A DNA stretch of 41,475 nt. It comes from Persephonella sp. (GTDB lineage: Bacteria; Aquificota; Aquificia; Aquificales; Hydrogenothermaceae). Made by a program: the position numbers and the translations under genes. The DNA is taken from positions 1-41,475 of the forward strand of contig QNZC01000049.1 of NCBI GenBank assembly GCA_003978565.1, written 5' to 3'. Below, piece after piece: positions 15,132-24,296 of this stretch. Under the pieces are notes generated by a model. It had not been told where the DNA came from. It did no database searches and was given only the letters and a program-made list of their open reading frames with translations. Position 1 is the stretch's first letter. Every line of letters begins with the position of its first letter.

Positions 15132-17996
15132 ATGATTGGGAATTTAATAAAAAAAATATTTGGAACAAAGAATGAGAGGGAAATAAAGAAATTAAAACCT
15201 CTTATTGAAAGAATAAACTCAATTGAAAAGGAATTTAATAATTTAACTAATAAAGAAATCAGAGAAAAAAGTTTGGCTCTAAAAGAGAAAATACAAAGTG
15301 ATAAACATCTAAAAGAGGCTATTATTCAAGGTGAAATCGTAGATGAGCTAATTGAGGCTTTTGCATTAGCGAGGGAAGCTTCCAAAAGAACACTAGGTTT
15401 AAGACCATTTGATGTTCAGTTAATAGGTGCCATTGCTCTACACAAAGGAATGATTGCAGAGATGAAAACTGGTGAAGGTAAAACTTTAGTTGCAACTCTA
15501 TCTGCATACTTTAACGGCTTAACTGGAGATGGAGTTCATTTGGTAACTGTTAACGATTATTTGGCAAAGAGAGATGCGGTATGGATGGGAAGTATCTACA
15601 AATTCTTAGGTTTGGATGTTGGTATAATCAACACTAATAATGTTTCATATATAGTTAAGTGGGTAGATGAGGAAAAGTTTCAAGAGGCTATAGAAAAAGA
15701 CTTAAGAGTTTGGCCAAAAGATTTTGAAGGTTTAATACTACCTTCTGAAAAATACAATATAGAGGCTAGGAAAAATTTCTTTACCACCACTGAAGATGTT
15801 GATAGAAGAAAAGCTTATGAGGCTGACATAACATACGGAACAAACAATGAGTTTGGTTTTGATTATTTAAGGGATAATATGGTTTTCTCAAAAGACCAGA
15901 TAGTTCAAATAAAGGGACATAACTATGCAATAGTTGATGAGGTTGACAGTATATTAATAGATGAAGCAAGAACACCTTTAATTATATCCGGTCCTTCAGG
16001 TGAAGATACATCAATATACTATCAGGCTGATGGTTTTATTAAAGAGCTGATAAACAAAGTAAAATCTGAAAATTTAGACCCTGTAAAAAATGAGTATTAT
16101 GAAGTTGATGAGAAAAATAAAACTGCCGTTTTAGCTGAAAAAGGTGTAGAGGAAGCGGAAAGATACTTTAATATAGAAAACCTATATGACCCTAAAAATA
16201 TAGATTTATTACATGCATTAACCCAATCTTTAAGGGCAAATCTCCTATTCCATAGGGATGTTGATTATGTAGTTAAAAATGGAGAGGTGATAATAGTTGA
16301 TGAATTTACAGGAAGATTAATGCCCGGTAGAAGATGGTCAGATGGTTTACATCAGGCTATTGAGGCTAAAGAGGGAGTTAAAATACAGGCTGAAAATCAA
16401 ACATTAGCATCTATTACATTCCAGAATTACTTCAGAATGTATAAAAAGCTGGCAGGTATGACAGGAACAGCTGAAACAGAGGCTGAAGAGTTTAAAGAGA
16501 TATATAATCTAGATGTTTTGGTTATTCCAACTAACAAACCTATCCAGAGAAAAGACCATCCAGATAGAGTTTACAAAACAAAAAAGGAAAAATTTAATGC
16601 AGTTTTAGATTTAATAGAGGCTGAACATAAGAAGGGAAGACCTATATTAGTTGGGACAGTATCAATAGAAACATCAGAGTATCTTTCAAAGCTTCTCAAA
16701 AAGAGAGGAATTCCACACAATGTTCTAAATGCAAAACATCACGAAAAAGAGGCTGAGATAATAGCTCAAGCTGGAAGATTAGGAGCTGTAACAATAGCTA
16801 CAAATATGGCTGGTAGAGGAACAGATATTCTATTAGGTGGTAATCCTGAATTTTTAGCTAAAGAGATATTAAAGGAAAAGGGAAAAACTCCGGAAGAGGC
16901 AACAGAGGAAGAGTATAAAGAGGCTTTAAAGAAAGCCCAAGAAATAACTGCAAAAGAAAAAGAAGAGGTAAAAAAATTAGGTGGTTTACTTGTAATAGGA
17001 ACAGAGAGACATGAAAGTAGAAGAATTGACAATCAGTTAAGAGGTAGAGCTGGAAGACAGGGAGACCCGGGAGATAGTATATTCTTCTTATCACTGGAAG
17101 ATGATTTATTAAGGCTGTTTGGTGGAGATAAATTAAAAGCTATTATGGATAAACTTAATATTCCAGATGATGAACCTATAGAGAGTGGGTTAGTAAGTAA
17201 ATCTATAGAGAATGCACAGAAAAAGGTTGAGGGACAAAACTTCCAAGCTAGAAAGAGACTTTTAGAGTTTGATGATGTGATGAATAGACAGAGACAGGCT
17301 ATATACTCACTTAGAAGGGAAATTTTAGAGGGAGCTAACATTAAAGATGAGATATGGTTATGGTTGGATGATGTTTTATTGGCTTATCTAGATAGATTTG
17401 CTCCAGCTGAAGAATATCAAGAAAAATGGGATTTAAAAGGACTAGAGAGATTTATCAATGATTGGTTAGGTGTAAGTATTACCATAGATACTGATAAAGA
17501 ATGGGATAGAAAGGAGTTAGAGGAGTATATACTTACAGAGATTGAAAAATTCTATAAGGATAAAGAGGAGAAGTATGGAAATACTTTAATGAGAGAATTT
17601 GAAAGATACATCACTCTACAGGTTTTAGATAATTTATGGAAGGAACATCTACATATGTTAGATAGATTAAGGGAAGCGGTGTATTTAAGAGGATATGCAC
17701 AGAGAGACCCATTAGTTGAATACAAAAGAGAAGCCTTTGACCTATTTGAAGATATGTATTTCAGATTAAAACAGCAAACTTTGGAATATCTGTTTAAAAC
17801 AAATATTCTTACAGAGGAGCAGATAGAAGAGGAAGTAAAGAAACACGACGAAGAAACAGATAAGATTTTAGAGCAGAATAAAAAATCTGAAGAAAGTAAT
17901 GAAGACAATTTAAAAGAGAAGAAAAAGAGAAAGAAAAAAGAGCTTTTAGTAAAGTATAAAACCAGAATGGAGAGAAGGAAAAGAAAGGATAAATAG
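15132..17996 (+). CDS. secA: Protein translocase ATPase SecA
   Basis: SecA is the motor that pushes unfolded preproteins through SecYEG. The 954 residues include nucleotide-binding domain 1 with G-E-G-K-T (114-118) and the V-D-E-V-D-S-I-L-I-D-E-A-R-T-P segment, the preprotein-binding domain, nucleotide-binding domain 2 with G-T-E-R-H-E-S-R-R-I-D-N-Q-L-R-G-R-A-G-R, and the helical scaffold and wing domains. Between residues 171 and 223 there is an insertion of about 50 residues relative to E. coli SecA, just before R-R-K-A-Y-E-A-D-I-T-Y-G. The C-terminus ends in a Lys/Arg-rich tail and lacks the Cys3-His zinc element that binds SecB. The ribosome site TTGGAGG is strong. A Uma2 gene follows after 15 bases. 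Confidence 0.97.
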   Translation: MIGNLIKKIFGTKNEREIKKLKPLIERINSIEKEFNNLTNKEIREKSLALKEKIQSDKHLKEAIIQGEIVDELIEAFALAREASKRTLGLRPFDVQLIGAIALHKGMIAEMKTGEGKTLVATLSAYFNGLTGDGVHLVTVNDYLAKRDAVWMGSIYKFLGLDVGIINTNNVSYIVKWVDEEKFQEAIEKDLRVWPKDFEGLILPSEKYNIEARKNFFTTTEDVDRRKAYEADITYGTNNEFGFDYLRDNMVFSKDQIVQIKGHNYAIVDEVDSILIDEARTPLIISGPSGEDTSIYYQADGFIKELINKVKSENLDPVKNEYYEVDEKNKTAVLAEKGVEEAERYFNIENLYDPKNIDLLHALTQSLRANLLFHRDVDYVVKNGEVIIVDEFTGRLMPGRRWSDGLHQAIEAKEGVKIQAENQTLASITFQNYFRMYKKLAGMTGTAETEAEEFKEIYNLDVLVIPTNKPIQRKDHPDRVYKTKKEKFNAVLDLIEAEHKKGRPILVGTVSIETSEYLSKLLKKRGIPHNVLNAKHHEKEAEIIAQAGRLGAVTIATNMAGRGTDILLGGNPEFLAKEILKEKGKTPEEATEEEYKEALKKAQEITAKEKEEVKKLGGLLVIGTERHESRRIDNQLRGRAGRQGDPGDSIFFLSLEDDLLRLFGGDKLKAIMDKLNIPDDEPIESGLVSKSIENAQKKVEGQNFQARKRLLEFDDVMNRQRQAIYSLRREILEGANIKDEIWLWLDDVLLAYLDRFAPAEEYQEKWDLKGLERFINDWLGVSITIDTDKEWDRKELEEYILTEIEKFYKDKEEKYGNTLMREFERYITLQVLDNLWKEHLHMLDRLREAVYLRGYAQRDPLVEYKREAFDLFEDMYFRLKQQTLEYLFKTNILTEEQIEEEVKKHDEETDKILEQNKKSEESNEDNLKEKKKRKKKELLVKYKTRMERRKRKDK

Positions 17997-18011
17997 ACAG
18001 AGGAGAGTAAG

Positions 18012-18623
18012 ATGAGTGTTGAGATAAAGAAAGTAAAGAAAAAGAAAAAAGGTATTCCAAGAGCTTTGATATATGAAATGAGATATGGCTCTCCAATCTA
18101 CTACAGAGATTACGATAAAGTCCTTACTGGAGAGAAAACATTGGAGGAAGTTATGGGTAGTAGTAAATTACAGGCACTGTTAATATGGCTAATTCTAAAA
18201 TTTTTAACTAAAAACATAGATACAACTAAATATTATGTGTTGACAAACGAAGTAGGATTTCAATGGTCGTCTAGAAGTTGGAGAAATTTGGATATAGCTA
18301 TATTTGAAAAAGATAAACTCTTAAAGGAAGGTATTAACGATAAATATGTAAAAACACCTCCAGAGGTAGTTATAGAGATAGATACAAAAGCTGACTTAAG
18401 AAAGTATGGAGACTTTATGAATTATGCAAGGGAGAAAACACAAGATTTACTAAACGCAGGAGTAAAAAAAGTAATTTGGTATACGACCTTTGACAAAAAG
18501 GTAATGGTGGCTGAAAAGGGAAAAAGATGGTTTATCACAGATTGGAATGATACTATTGAGATTATAGATAATTTAAAACTTAATATAGATAATCTTCTAA
18601 AAGAAGAAGGAATGGAGCTGTAA
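18012..18623 (+). CDS. Uma2-family (DUF820) endonuclease-fold protein, copy 2
   Basis: This paralogue of the gene at 3015-3629 has the same length (203 aa), a Lys-rich N-terminus, a central M-G-S-S-x-L-Q-A block, a N-L-D-I-A-I motif (candidate catalytic Asp), P-P-E-V-V-I-E-I-D-T-K-A-D and G-V-K-K-V-I-W. The fold is PD-(D/E)xK-like; the function is unknown. It begins 15 bases after secA with GAGGAGAG ahead of the ATG, so it is probably transcribed with secA. It ends 10 bases from rfaE1 on the opposite strand. The two copies differ across most of their length, so they diverged some time ago or arrived separately. Confidence 0.85.
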   Translation: MSVEIKKVKKKKKGIPRALIYEMRYGSPIYYRDYDKVLTGEKTLEEVMGSSKLQALLIWLILKFLTKNIDTTKYYVLTNEVGFQWSSRSWRNLDIAIFEKDKLLKEGINDKYVKTPPEVVIEIDTKADLRKYGDFMNYAREKTQDLLNAGVKKVIWYTTFDKKVMVAEKGKRWFITDWNDTIEIIDNLKLNIDNLLKEEGMEL

Positions 18624-18633
18624 AAAAACAAAT

Positions 18634-19593
18634 TCAAAATTTTTTTATTAAACTTAATAATTCCTCTCCTGTGATAGCGGCTGTTCCTATTTCTCCAACT
18701 ACATAACCTCCAGCTAAATTAGAGAGAATTGCACTTTCTAACCAATTTCCTCCTGAAACCTTTGACAATGTTAAAACAGATATTACAGTATCTCCTGCCC
18801 CTGTCACATCAAAGACCTTTTTAGCTTTTGCAGGTATCTTAGTTATACTTTCATTCTCAAATAAAGCCATTCCTTCAGAGCCTAAAGTTATAAGTAATTG
18901 ATTTATTCCTAACCTTTCCATAATCTCTTTACCAACTTCTTCTATAGGATAATCTTTATCCCTTTTTACACATTGATAGGCTTCTTTCTTGTTAGGTGTC
19001 ATAATTGTAATATTTTTGTATAACTCAAAATTTTCAGGTTTAGGGTCAACGAATACATATTTCCCTGTAGCTAGTATATAATCCATTAATTTTTTTGTAA
19101 TAACTCCCTTTCCATAATCGGAGATAATTATTCCATCTATAGAGCTAATTATCTGGTCTATACTTTGAATTAAGTTGTTAATGATTTTATCATCTATCCT
19201 CTTTCTACTTTCCCTATCTATCCTTAAAAGTTGTTGACTTACCGCTAAAACTCTTGTTTTTTCAATTGTAGGTCTTTGAGTATCAACTACAACTAGAGGT
19301 TTTATATTATTTCTCTCTAACATCTCCTTTAAAATCCTTCCGTTTTCATCTCCACCTATCACACCTGCTATATAGACCTCTCCATCTAATTTAGATATAT
19401 TCCAAGCTACATTACAGGCACCACCAAGTTTTAAAATTTCCTCTTTAATATCAACAACAGGAACTGGTGCCTCAGGGGAAATTCTTTCAACTTCTCCCCA
19501 TAGATACTTATCAAGAATTAAATCTCCTACAACTAATATCTTTTTTTCTGGAAATTTAGAGATTATTTCCTTAGCTCTAGAATAATCTATCAT
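18634..19593 (-). CDS. rfaE1: D-glycero-beta-D-manno-heptose-7-phosphate kinase (RfaE1/HldE kinase domain)
   Basis: This is a PfkB/ribokinase-family sugar kinase of 319 residues corresponding to the kinase half of HldE. It phosphorylates heptose 7-phosphate at C1 for ADP-heptose, the LPS inner-core sugar donor. Landmarks are G-D-L-I-L-D-K-Y near the N-terminus, the G-G-A-C-N-V-A block, and the anion-hole/catalytic motif D-V-T-G-A-G-D-T-V near residue 265. The adenylyltransferase half is absent, so a separate RfaE2 is expected elsewhere. It starts three bases after murG ends, making it the last gene of the murD-ftsW-murG-rfaE1 run. Confidence 0.93.
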   Translation of the reverse strand: MIDYSRAKEIISKFPEKKILVVGDLILDKYLWGEVERISPEAPVPVVDIKEEILKLGGACNVAWNISKLDGEVYIAGVIGGDENGRILKEMLERNNIKPLVVVDTQRPTIEKTRVLAVSQQLLRIDRESRKRIDDKIINNLIQSIDQIISSIDGIIISDYGKGVITKKLMDYILATGKYVFVDPKPENFELYKNITIMTPNKKEAYQCVKRDKDYPIEEVGKEIMERLGINQLLITLGSEGMALFENESITKIPAKAKKVFDVTGAGDTVISVLTLSKVSGGNWLESAILSNLAGGYVVGEIGTAAITGEELLSLIKKF

Positions 19594-19596
19594 ATG

Positions 19597-20679
19597 TTAA
19601 ACCGTCCCTAAACTTTCCAACCAGTCAGTAGTAATATTTTCATATATTAACATTTCACTGTTTTGGATTGATACATATTCTAGCTTTTTAGATAAATCTT
19701 CTAAATTCATAGATAAATAGTTATTTATTGCGTTGTTGAGAGTATTAACGTTAAGGTCTTTATCAAGAATTATCTGGGCTAATCCTCTATCCTTAAGCCA
19801 TTTAACATTGTAATACTGATGATTTTTAAATGCATAAGGGTATGGAATAAACACTGTAGGTTTACCATAATAGAGTATTTCTGAAACTGTTCCGGCACCA
19901 GACCTACAGATAACTATATCAGATGCTTTATACAGTAATCCTATTCTTTCTACAAACTCAAAACTTTTTATATTGTCTGTATCTATAACTCCCTTAAAAT
20001 TTTTCCCTGTAATAATAATAAAAAATAAATCTTTTCTTCTTTTAGATATTTCTAATCCTACTTCTGTTATCTTTTTCGCTCCCTGACTTCCACCGAACAT
20101 TAGCACAACAGTTTTATCATGAGGAATATCTAATAACTTTCTTGCCATATTTTTTGAGATAAATTTATCCTGTTTAACTAAACTTCTGAGGGGTAAACCG
20201 GTAAGATTAGTCTTTTTTTTAGGGAAGTGATTGAAAGAGTATTCAAAAGTTATAAATATCTTTCTAGCTAACCTTGAAAGGAGAAGATTTGTAGAAGATG
20301 GTATAGAGTTCTGTTCATGAATATAAAGTCTGGTTCCTGTAAGTTTTACGGCAATTCCAAGAGGGGCTGATGCATATCCTCCGAACACTAATGCAAACTG
20401 TGGTTGTTCTTTTCTTATTATCTTTGATATTTGATATGCAGTCTTTAAAAGTTTAGCTGTATTTTTAATTTTTTCCGATTTAGACTTCCCAACTATACCT
20501 TTTATATCGTAGAGATATTTTTCTCCAAAAGGAAAATCCAGTTTAGCTTCTATACCGTATTTTGTCCCAAAAAAGTAGATTTTATAACCTCTCCTATAAA
20601 ATGTTTCAGCCATTGCAATGGCTGGAAAGTAATGTCCTCCCGTGCCACCGCCGGCCATAAATACCTTTTTATCTAACAT
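19597..20679 (-). CDS. murG: UDP-GlcNAc:lipid I N-acetylglucosaminyltransferase MurG
   Basis: MurG adds GlcNAc to lipid I, making lipid II on the cytoplasmic face of the inner membrane. It is a GT-B enzyme of 360 residues. The N-terminal A-G-G-G-T-G-G-H-Y-F-P-A motif binds the diphosphate and lipid side. The C-terminal domain has F-G-G-S-Q-G-A-K, the R-S-G-A-G-T-V-S-E-I donor-binding motif, and P-Y-P-Y-A...H-Q. Its ATG lies inside the end of ftsW (11-base overlap), indicating translational coupling. Confidence 0.96.
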   Translation of the reverse strand: MLDKKVFMAGGGTGGHYFPAIAMAETFYRRGYKIYFFGTKYGIEAKLDFPFGEKYLYDIKGIVGKSKSEKIKNTAKLLKTAYQISKIIRKEQPQFALVFGGYASAPLGIAVKLTGTRLYIHEQNSIPSSTNLLLSRLARKIFITFEYSFNHFPKKKTNLTGLPLRSLVKQDKFISKNMARKLLDIPHDKTVVLMFGGSQGAKKITEVGLEISKRRKDLFFIIITGKNFKGVIDTDNIKSFEFVERIGLLYKASDIVICRSGAGTVSEILYYGKPTVFIPYPYAFKNHQYYNVKWLKDRGLAQIILDKDLNVNTLNNAINNYLSMNLEDLSKKLEYVSIQNSEMLIYENITTDWLESLGTV

Positions 20680-21808
20680 ATCTTCTCCTACTTCTGCTTT
20701 TTTTCAATACAAATACCTTTTTAGGTTCTTTAGATAATCTTAAGAGGATACCTGCCATTAAGGACATTATTATTAAAGAGGTTCCACCATAACTAACAAA
20801 AGGTAATGTTATACCAGTAGCAGGAAATATATTTAAATTCACTGCAAAATGTAGTAAAGCCTGTAAAACTATAACGTAGGTAATCCCCACTCCTAAAACC
20901 TGAGAAAACTTATCCTCTAAATTTATACTAATTTTAATACCTTTATATAAAATAAATAGGAAAATGGATAAAATAAAGATACATCCTATAACTCCAAATT
21001 CCTCACCTATTAATGCAAAAATGTAATCTGTCTGTATTTCAGGGAGATATTTAAACTTCTGTGAACCAGCACCTAAACCTTCGCCAAACCAACCACCTTT
21101 AACGAAGGATATTAAAGCTTGAACTATCTGATAGCTTATATCTGTTCTATGCTCTAAAGGATTTAAAAAGGCTAATAATCTATACCTTGCATACTCGACA
21201 TTATAAACACTGAAAGCTAAAAGCCCAGCTCCTATGGTAAAGAGAGGAATAATTTTCTTTAAATCAAATTTAAATGACAACATTAACAGTATTGATATTA
21301 AAGCTATAAATATGGCTCCTCCGTTGTGGGGTTCTTTTAAGATTAAATATACAAATATAGATACAACAATTAAAGGAACGGTAATTCCATACCAACTATT
21401 CAAAACTTTTTCTTTCCTAGATATATACTTTGCAAAAAATAGAACAATTGTAAATTTAGCTAACTCTGAAGGCTGAAATCTGACTATCCCCAGATTTAAC
21501 CATCTTCTAACGGATTTTCCCTTTAACTCAACGTAAAAAAAAAGGACTAATATTAAAAGAATTATTGTTATTACTGTTATATAATAGGCATACTTTTTCC
21601 AGAATTCTATCGGTGTTAAATAGGCAACTATCATAACTATAAAGGCAAAAAAGGAAAAGAATAACTCCTTTTTTATGTATATATATGGGTCTTTATTTGA
21701 AAAAATATTTGGGACAGTGGTAGCACTGTAGATTAAAAGCACTCCTATTGATATAAGTAAAATAAAAGCAAAAGCTAAAGATAAATCAAAATGTAAATTT
21801 CTAAGCAT
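20669..21808 (-). CDS. ftsW: Cell-division SEDS glycosyltransferase FtsW
   Basis: FtsW polymerises lipid II into septal glycan with its partner PBP. The 379 residues hold about ten membrane segments. Family blocks are R-W-L-N-L-G-I-V-R-F-Q-P-S-E-L-A-K, a loop with G-G-W-F-G-E-G-L-G-A-G-S-Q-K-F-K-Y-L-P-E and D-Y-I-F-A-L-I-G-E-E-F-G, and F-V-S-Y-G-G-T-S-L near the C-terminus. A basic tail (S-R-S-R-R-R) ends the protein. Placement between murD and murG favours FtsW over RodA. It overlaps murD by eight bases and murG by eleven. Confidence 0.95.
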   Translation of the reverse strand: MLRNLHFDLSLAFAFILLISIGVLLIYSATTVPNIFSNKDPYIYIKKELFFSFFAFIVMIVAYLTPIEFWKKYAYYITVITIILLILVLFFYVELKGKSVRRWLNLGIVRFQPSELAKFTIVLFFAKYISRKEKVLNSWYGITVPLIVVSIFVYLILKEPHNGGAIFIALISILLMLSFKFDLKKIIPLFTIGAGLLAFSVYNVEYARYRLLAFLNPLEHRTDISYQIVQALISFVKGGWFGEGLGAGSQKFKYLPEIQTDYIFALIGEEFGVIGCIFILSIFLFILYKGIKISINLEDKFSQVLGVGITYVIVLQALLHFAVNLNIFPATGITLPFVSYGGTSLIIMSLMAGILLRLSKEPKKVFVLKKSRSRRRYVR

Positions 21809-23057
21809 TTTTTAACTCTTCAAAGATTTTATTAAATTTTTCCCCTCTGTCTTTATAGTTTTTAAACATATCAAAACTTGCACAACCGGGAGAAAATAAA
21901 ATTATATCTCCTTTAGAAGCAAATGAAAAAGCATTTTTTACTGCATCTTCCAAAGTTTCAAACTTATATAGAGGATAACTTCCATATAGAGAGTTAAATA
22001 TCTCTTCCTTGTCTTTACCAATAATAAAAACTGCCCTTATGTTTTTAAACTTTTTTAATCTCGTAAAATCTCCACCTTTATTTATTCCTCCAACTATCAA
22101 TAAAATATTTTTGTCTTTATAACTGGTTATCGCCTTTTCTACAGCTTGAGTTGTTGTTGATTTGGCATCATTTATAAAAGTTATTCCGTTTATCTCTCCT
22201 ATAACTTCCATTCTGTAGGGCAACGGCTTAAATTTCCTTATTCTGTCCTCAATAACTGTATTTTCTATTCCCTTTAAATATCCTACTAAAACAGTAGCCA
22301 TAATATTTTGGATATTATGAATTCCCTTTAAATTAATATCTGATACATCAAAATATACTTCTTTTTTGAAAATTTTTAATATTAATCTGTTATTTCTTAG
22401 GTAAATTCCATTTAAGTTGTCGGGAAGTTTTTCTAAAGAGAAAAAATATTTAACTGCACCAGTTGGCACATTTCTAACATTAATATCATCGTAGTTTAAT
22501 ATAGCAATGTCATTTTGAGACATATTTCTAAAAAGTTTGTATTTGGATAACTTATAGTGGCAAAATTTTTTATGCCAATCTAAATGGTCTGTAGATAGAT
22601 TTAAAAAAACTGCTATATTCGGTTTGAAATTTTTTGTTGAGTATATCTGAAATGATGAAAGTTCTAAAATTGCGGTCTTTTTACTATCTTTTAAAACCAG
22701 TTCAGAGAAAGGTATTCCATAATTACCTCCTATCTGTGATGTATCCTCACCTAAAACTGTATGAATTAGTTTTGTTGTGGTAGACTTCCCATCTGTTCCA
22801 GTTATCGCTATTACATCTCCCTTAAAGTATCTGTATGCAAACTCAATTTCTCCAATAATTGGAATATTTCTTTTTTTTGCATCTTTAAAAACTTTATTAA
22901 AGAATGGAATGCCGGGAGAAACTACTATCTCATTAACGTTATTTAGTAATTCTTCTTTATAATCCTTATCATCAACAATTACAGGGTTTAACCTTAATTC
23001 ATTTGCCAGTTTGAAAGTAGATTGTCCCGTTATACCCTTTCCATAAATTAATAACAT
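21801..23057 (-). CDS. murD: UDP-N-acetylmuramoyl-L-alanine--D-glutamate ligase MurD
   Basis: MurD adds D-glutamate to UDP-MurNAc-L-Ala. The 418 residues comprise the N-terminal UDP-binding domain, a central ATPase with P-loop G-T-D-G-K-S-T-T-T (about 91-99), L-E-L-S-S-F-Q, N-L-S-T-D-H-L-D-W-H, and a C-terminal Glu-binding domain with N-D-A-K-S-T-T and G-G-I-N-K-G-G-D-F. It is slightly shorter than the usual 430-450. ATG 23057 has AGGTG upstream. It leads the operon; mraY, murE, murF and murC are not in the window, so the dcw cluster is split. Confidence 0.95.
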   Translation of the reverse strand: MLLIYGKGITGQSTFKLANELRLNPVIVDDKDYKEELLNNVNEIVVSPGIPFFNKVFKDAKKRNIPIIGEIEFAYRYFKGDVIAITGTDGKSTTTKLIHTVLGEDTSQIGGNYGIPFSELVLKDSKKTAILELSSFQIYSTKNFKPNIAVFLNLSTDHLDWHKKFCHYKLSKYKLFRNMSQNDIAILNYDDINVRNVPTGAVKYFFSLEKLPDNLNGIYLRNNRLILKIFKKEVYFDVSDINLKGIHNIQNIMATVLVGYLKGIENTVIEDRIRKFKPLPYRMEVIGEINGITFINDAKSTTTQAVEKAITSYKDKNILLIVGGINKGGDFTRLKKFKNIRAVFIIGKDKEEIFNSLYGSYPLYKFETLEDAVKNAFSFASKGDIILFSPGCASFDMFKNYKDRGEKFNKIFEELKNA

Positions 23058-23151
23058 AAAACACCTCTTAAAAAAATTTTTTTTAATCTTTAAAATATAT
23101 AAGATTTTTCAACTAATAATAATTTAAATTTCTTAGAGAGGGGAGTTTCAA

Positions 23152-24294
23152 ATGATAAAAAAAGTTTCTTTTTCTATATTTGATACAGGTGAAACAATCT
23201 TAGGAGCAATAGTTTTTTCCGTTTTCTTCCCATTGTATATAACTAAATATATATCTGTGGAAACTTTTACCTTTTTCTATGGCATCGTATTTTTAATATC
23301 ATTTATTATTTCATTACAACTTGGGAAGATTGCAGATGAAAGAAATTTAAGAAAGGGATTTTTTACTTTTTTTACAGTATCTATCTTTCTTTTAACATTA
23401 CTATTAGCTATCGTATCAAATAACTATATTTTATCCTTGTTGATTTTCTTTTTACTTGCTATTACACATCAACAAAACCTAGTCTTTTATAATTCTTTAC
23501 TTACAGATTTTAAAGAAAAAGGTTTCATATCTGGATTAGGTGTAAGTTTAGGTTATATAGGGTCTGCTATTGCATTAATGTTTTTTGCTCAATATTTGGA
23601 AATTCCATATGTGTATATTTTCACAGCTTTAGTATTTATGTTATTAGCTTTACCATCTATTCTTTTTATTGAAAATCCAAATATAAAACCTAAAAAGATA
23701 AACTTAAAGGTAATTTTTTCAGATAAAGAATTTTTACTTATTATTTTATCAATTTTGTTTTTAACAGAAATAGCCAATACTTTAATATCTTTAATGGGTG
23801 TTTATCTCAAGGAAGTTTACAAACTTGAGGACACGGAAATATATAAAGTTATAGGATTTTCATCGGTAGGTGGAATAGTTGGTGGTATAATATGGGGATA
23901 TTTAACAAAGTTTTTTGATATAAAAAATCTTTTTGTTGTTGGCTTTATATTTTGGTTTTCATTCCTGATAATTCTTCCATTTACTCCTAAAGATTTTCTG
24001 CTCGTAGTAGGATTATTTGCAGGTTTCTCATTATCACATTTATGGACAACGTCTAGAGTTTTAATAATAGAGGTTTTTCCTAAAAATGAAGTTTCTACAA
24101 GATTATCATTTCTGTCAATTACAGAGAGAATTTCCTCAAGTTTAGGTTTAATGGTGTGGTCATTCTTACTAACTTTAACAAAAAGTTATCAGTTAACTGT
24201 GCTTTTAATGAGTGTATTTGTAGTTATAGGGTGGCTAATATTTGTATTTAGAAATAAATTAAGTTTGTTATTAATTAAGGAAAAAGGAGTTTAG
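23152..24294 (+). CDS. MFS permease, UMF1-like
   Basis: An integral membrane protein of 380 residues with about 11-12 hydrophobic segments. The loop with G-K-I-A-D-E-R-N-L-R-K-G between segments 2 and 3 is the MFS A-type signature, and the overall pattern fits the UMF1 (ultra-high-MW/Atg22-like) group of the major facilitator superfamily. The substrate is unknown. A GAGAGGGGAG ribosome site precedes ATG 23152. It ends two bases before the V4R gene, so the two are one transcription unit, divergent from murD across 94 bases. Confidence 0.82.
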   Translation: MIKKVSFSIFDTGETILGAIVFSVFFPLYITKYISVETFTFFYGIVFLISFIISLQLGKIADERNLRKGFFTFFTVSIFLLTLLLAIVSNNYILSLLIFFLLAITHQQNLVFYNSLLTDFKEKGFISGLGVSLGYIGSAIALMFFAQYLEIPYVYIFTALVFMLLALPSILFIENPNIKPKKINLKVIFSDKEFLLIILSILFLTEIANTLISLMGVYLKEVYKLEDTEIYKVIGFSSVGGIVGGIIWGYLTKFFDIKNLFVVGFIFWFSFLIILPFTPKDFLLVVGLFAGFSLSHLWTTSRVLIIEVFPKNEVSTRLSFLSITERISSSLGLMVWSFLLTLTKSYQLTVLLMSVFVVIGWLIFVFRNKLSLLLIKEKGV

Positions 24295-24296
24295 CC

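Noticed and set aside
16766-18096. Several minus-strand ORFs across secA and the second Uma2 gene
   Set aside because: Shadows of purine-rich coding sequence; SecA motifs cover the same bases.
18624-18656. A-run and T-run between uma2 and rfaE1 as a bidirectional terminator
   Set aside because: Only A:T pairing of low stability is possible; no GC-containing stem.
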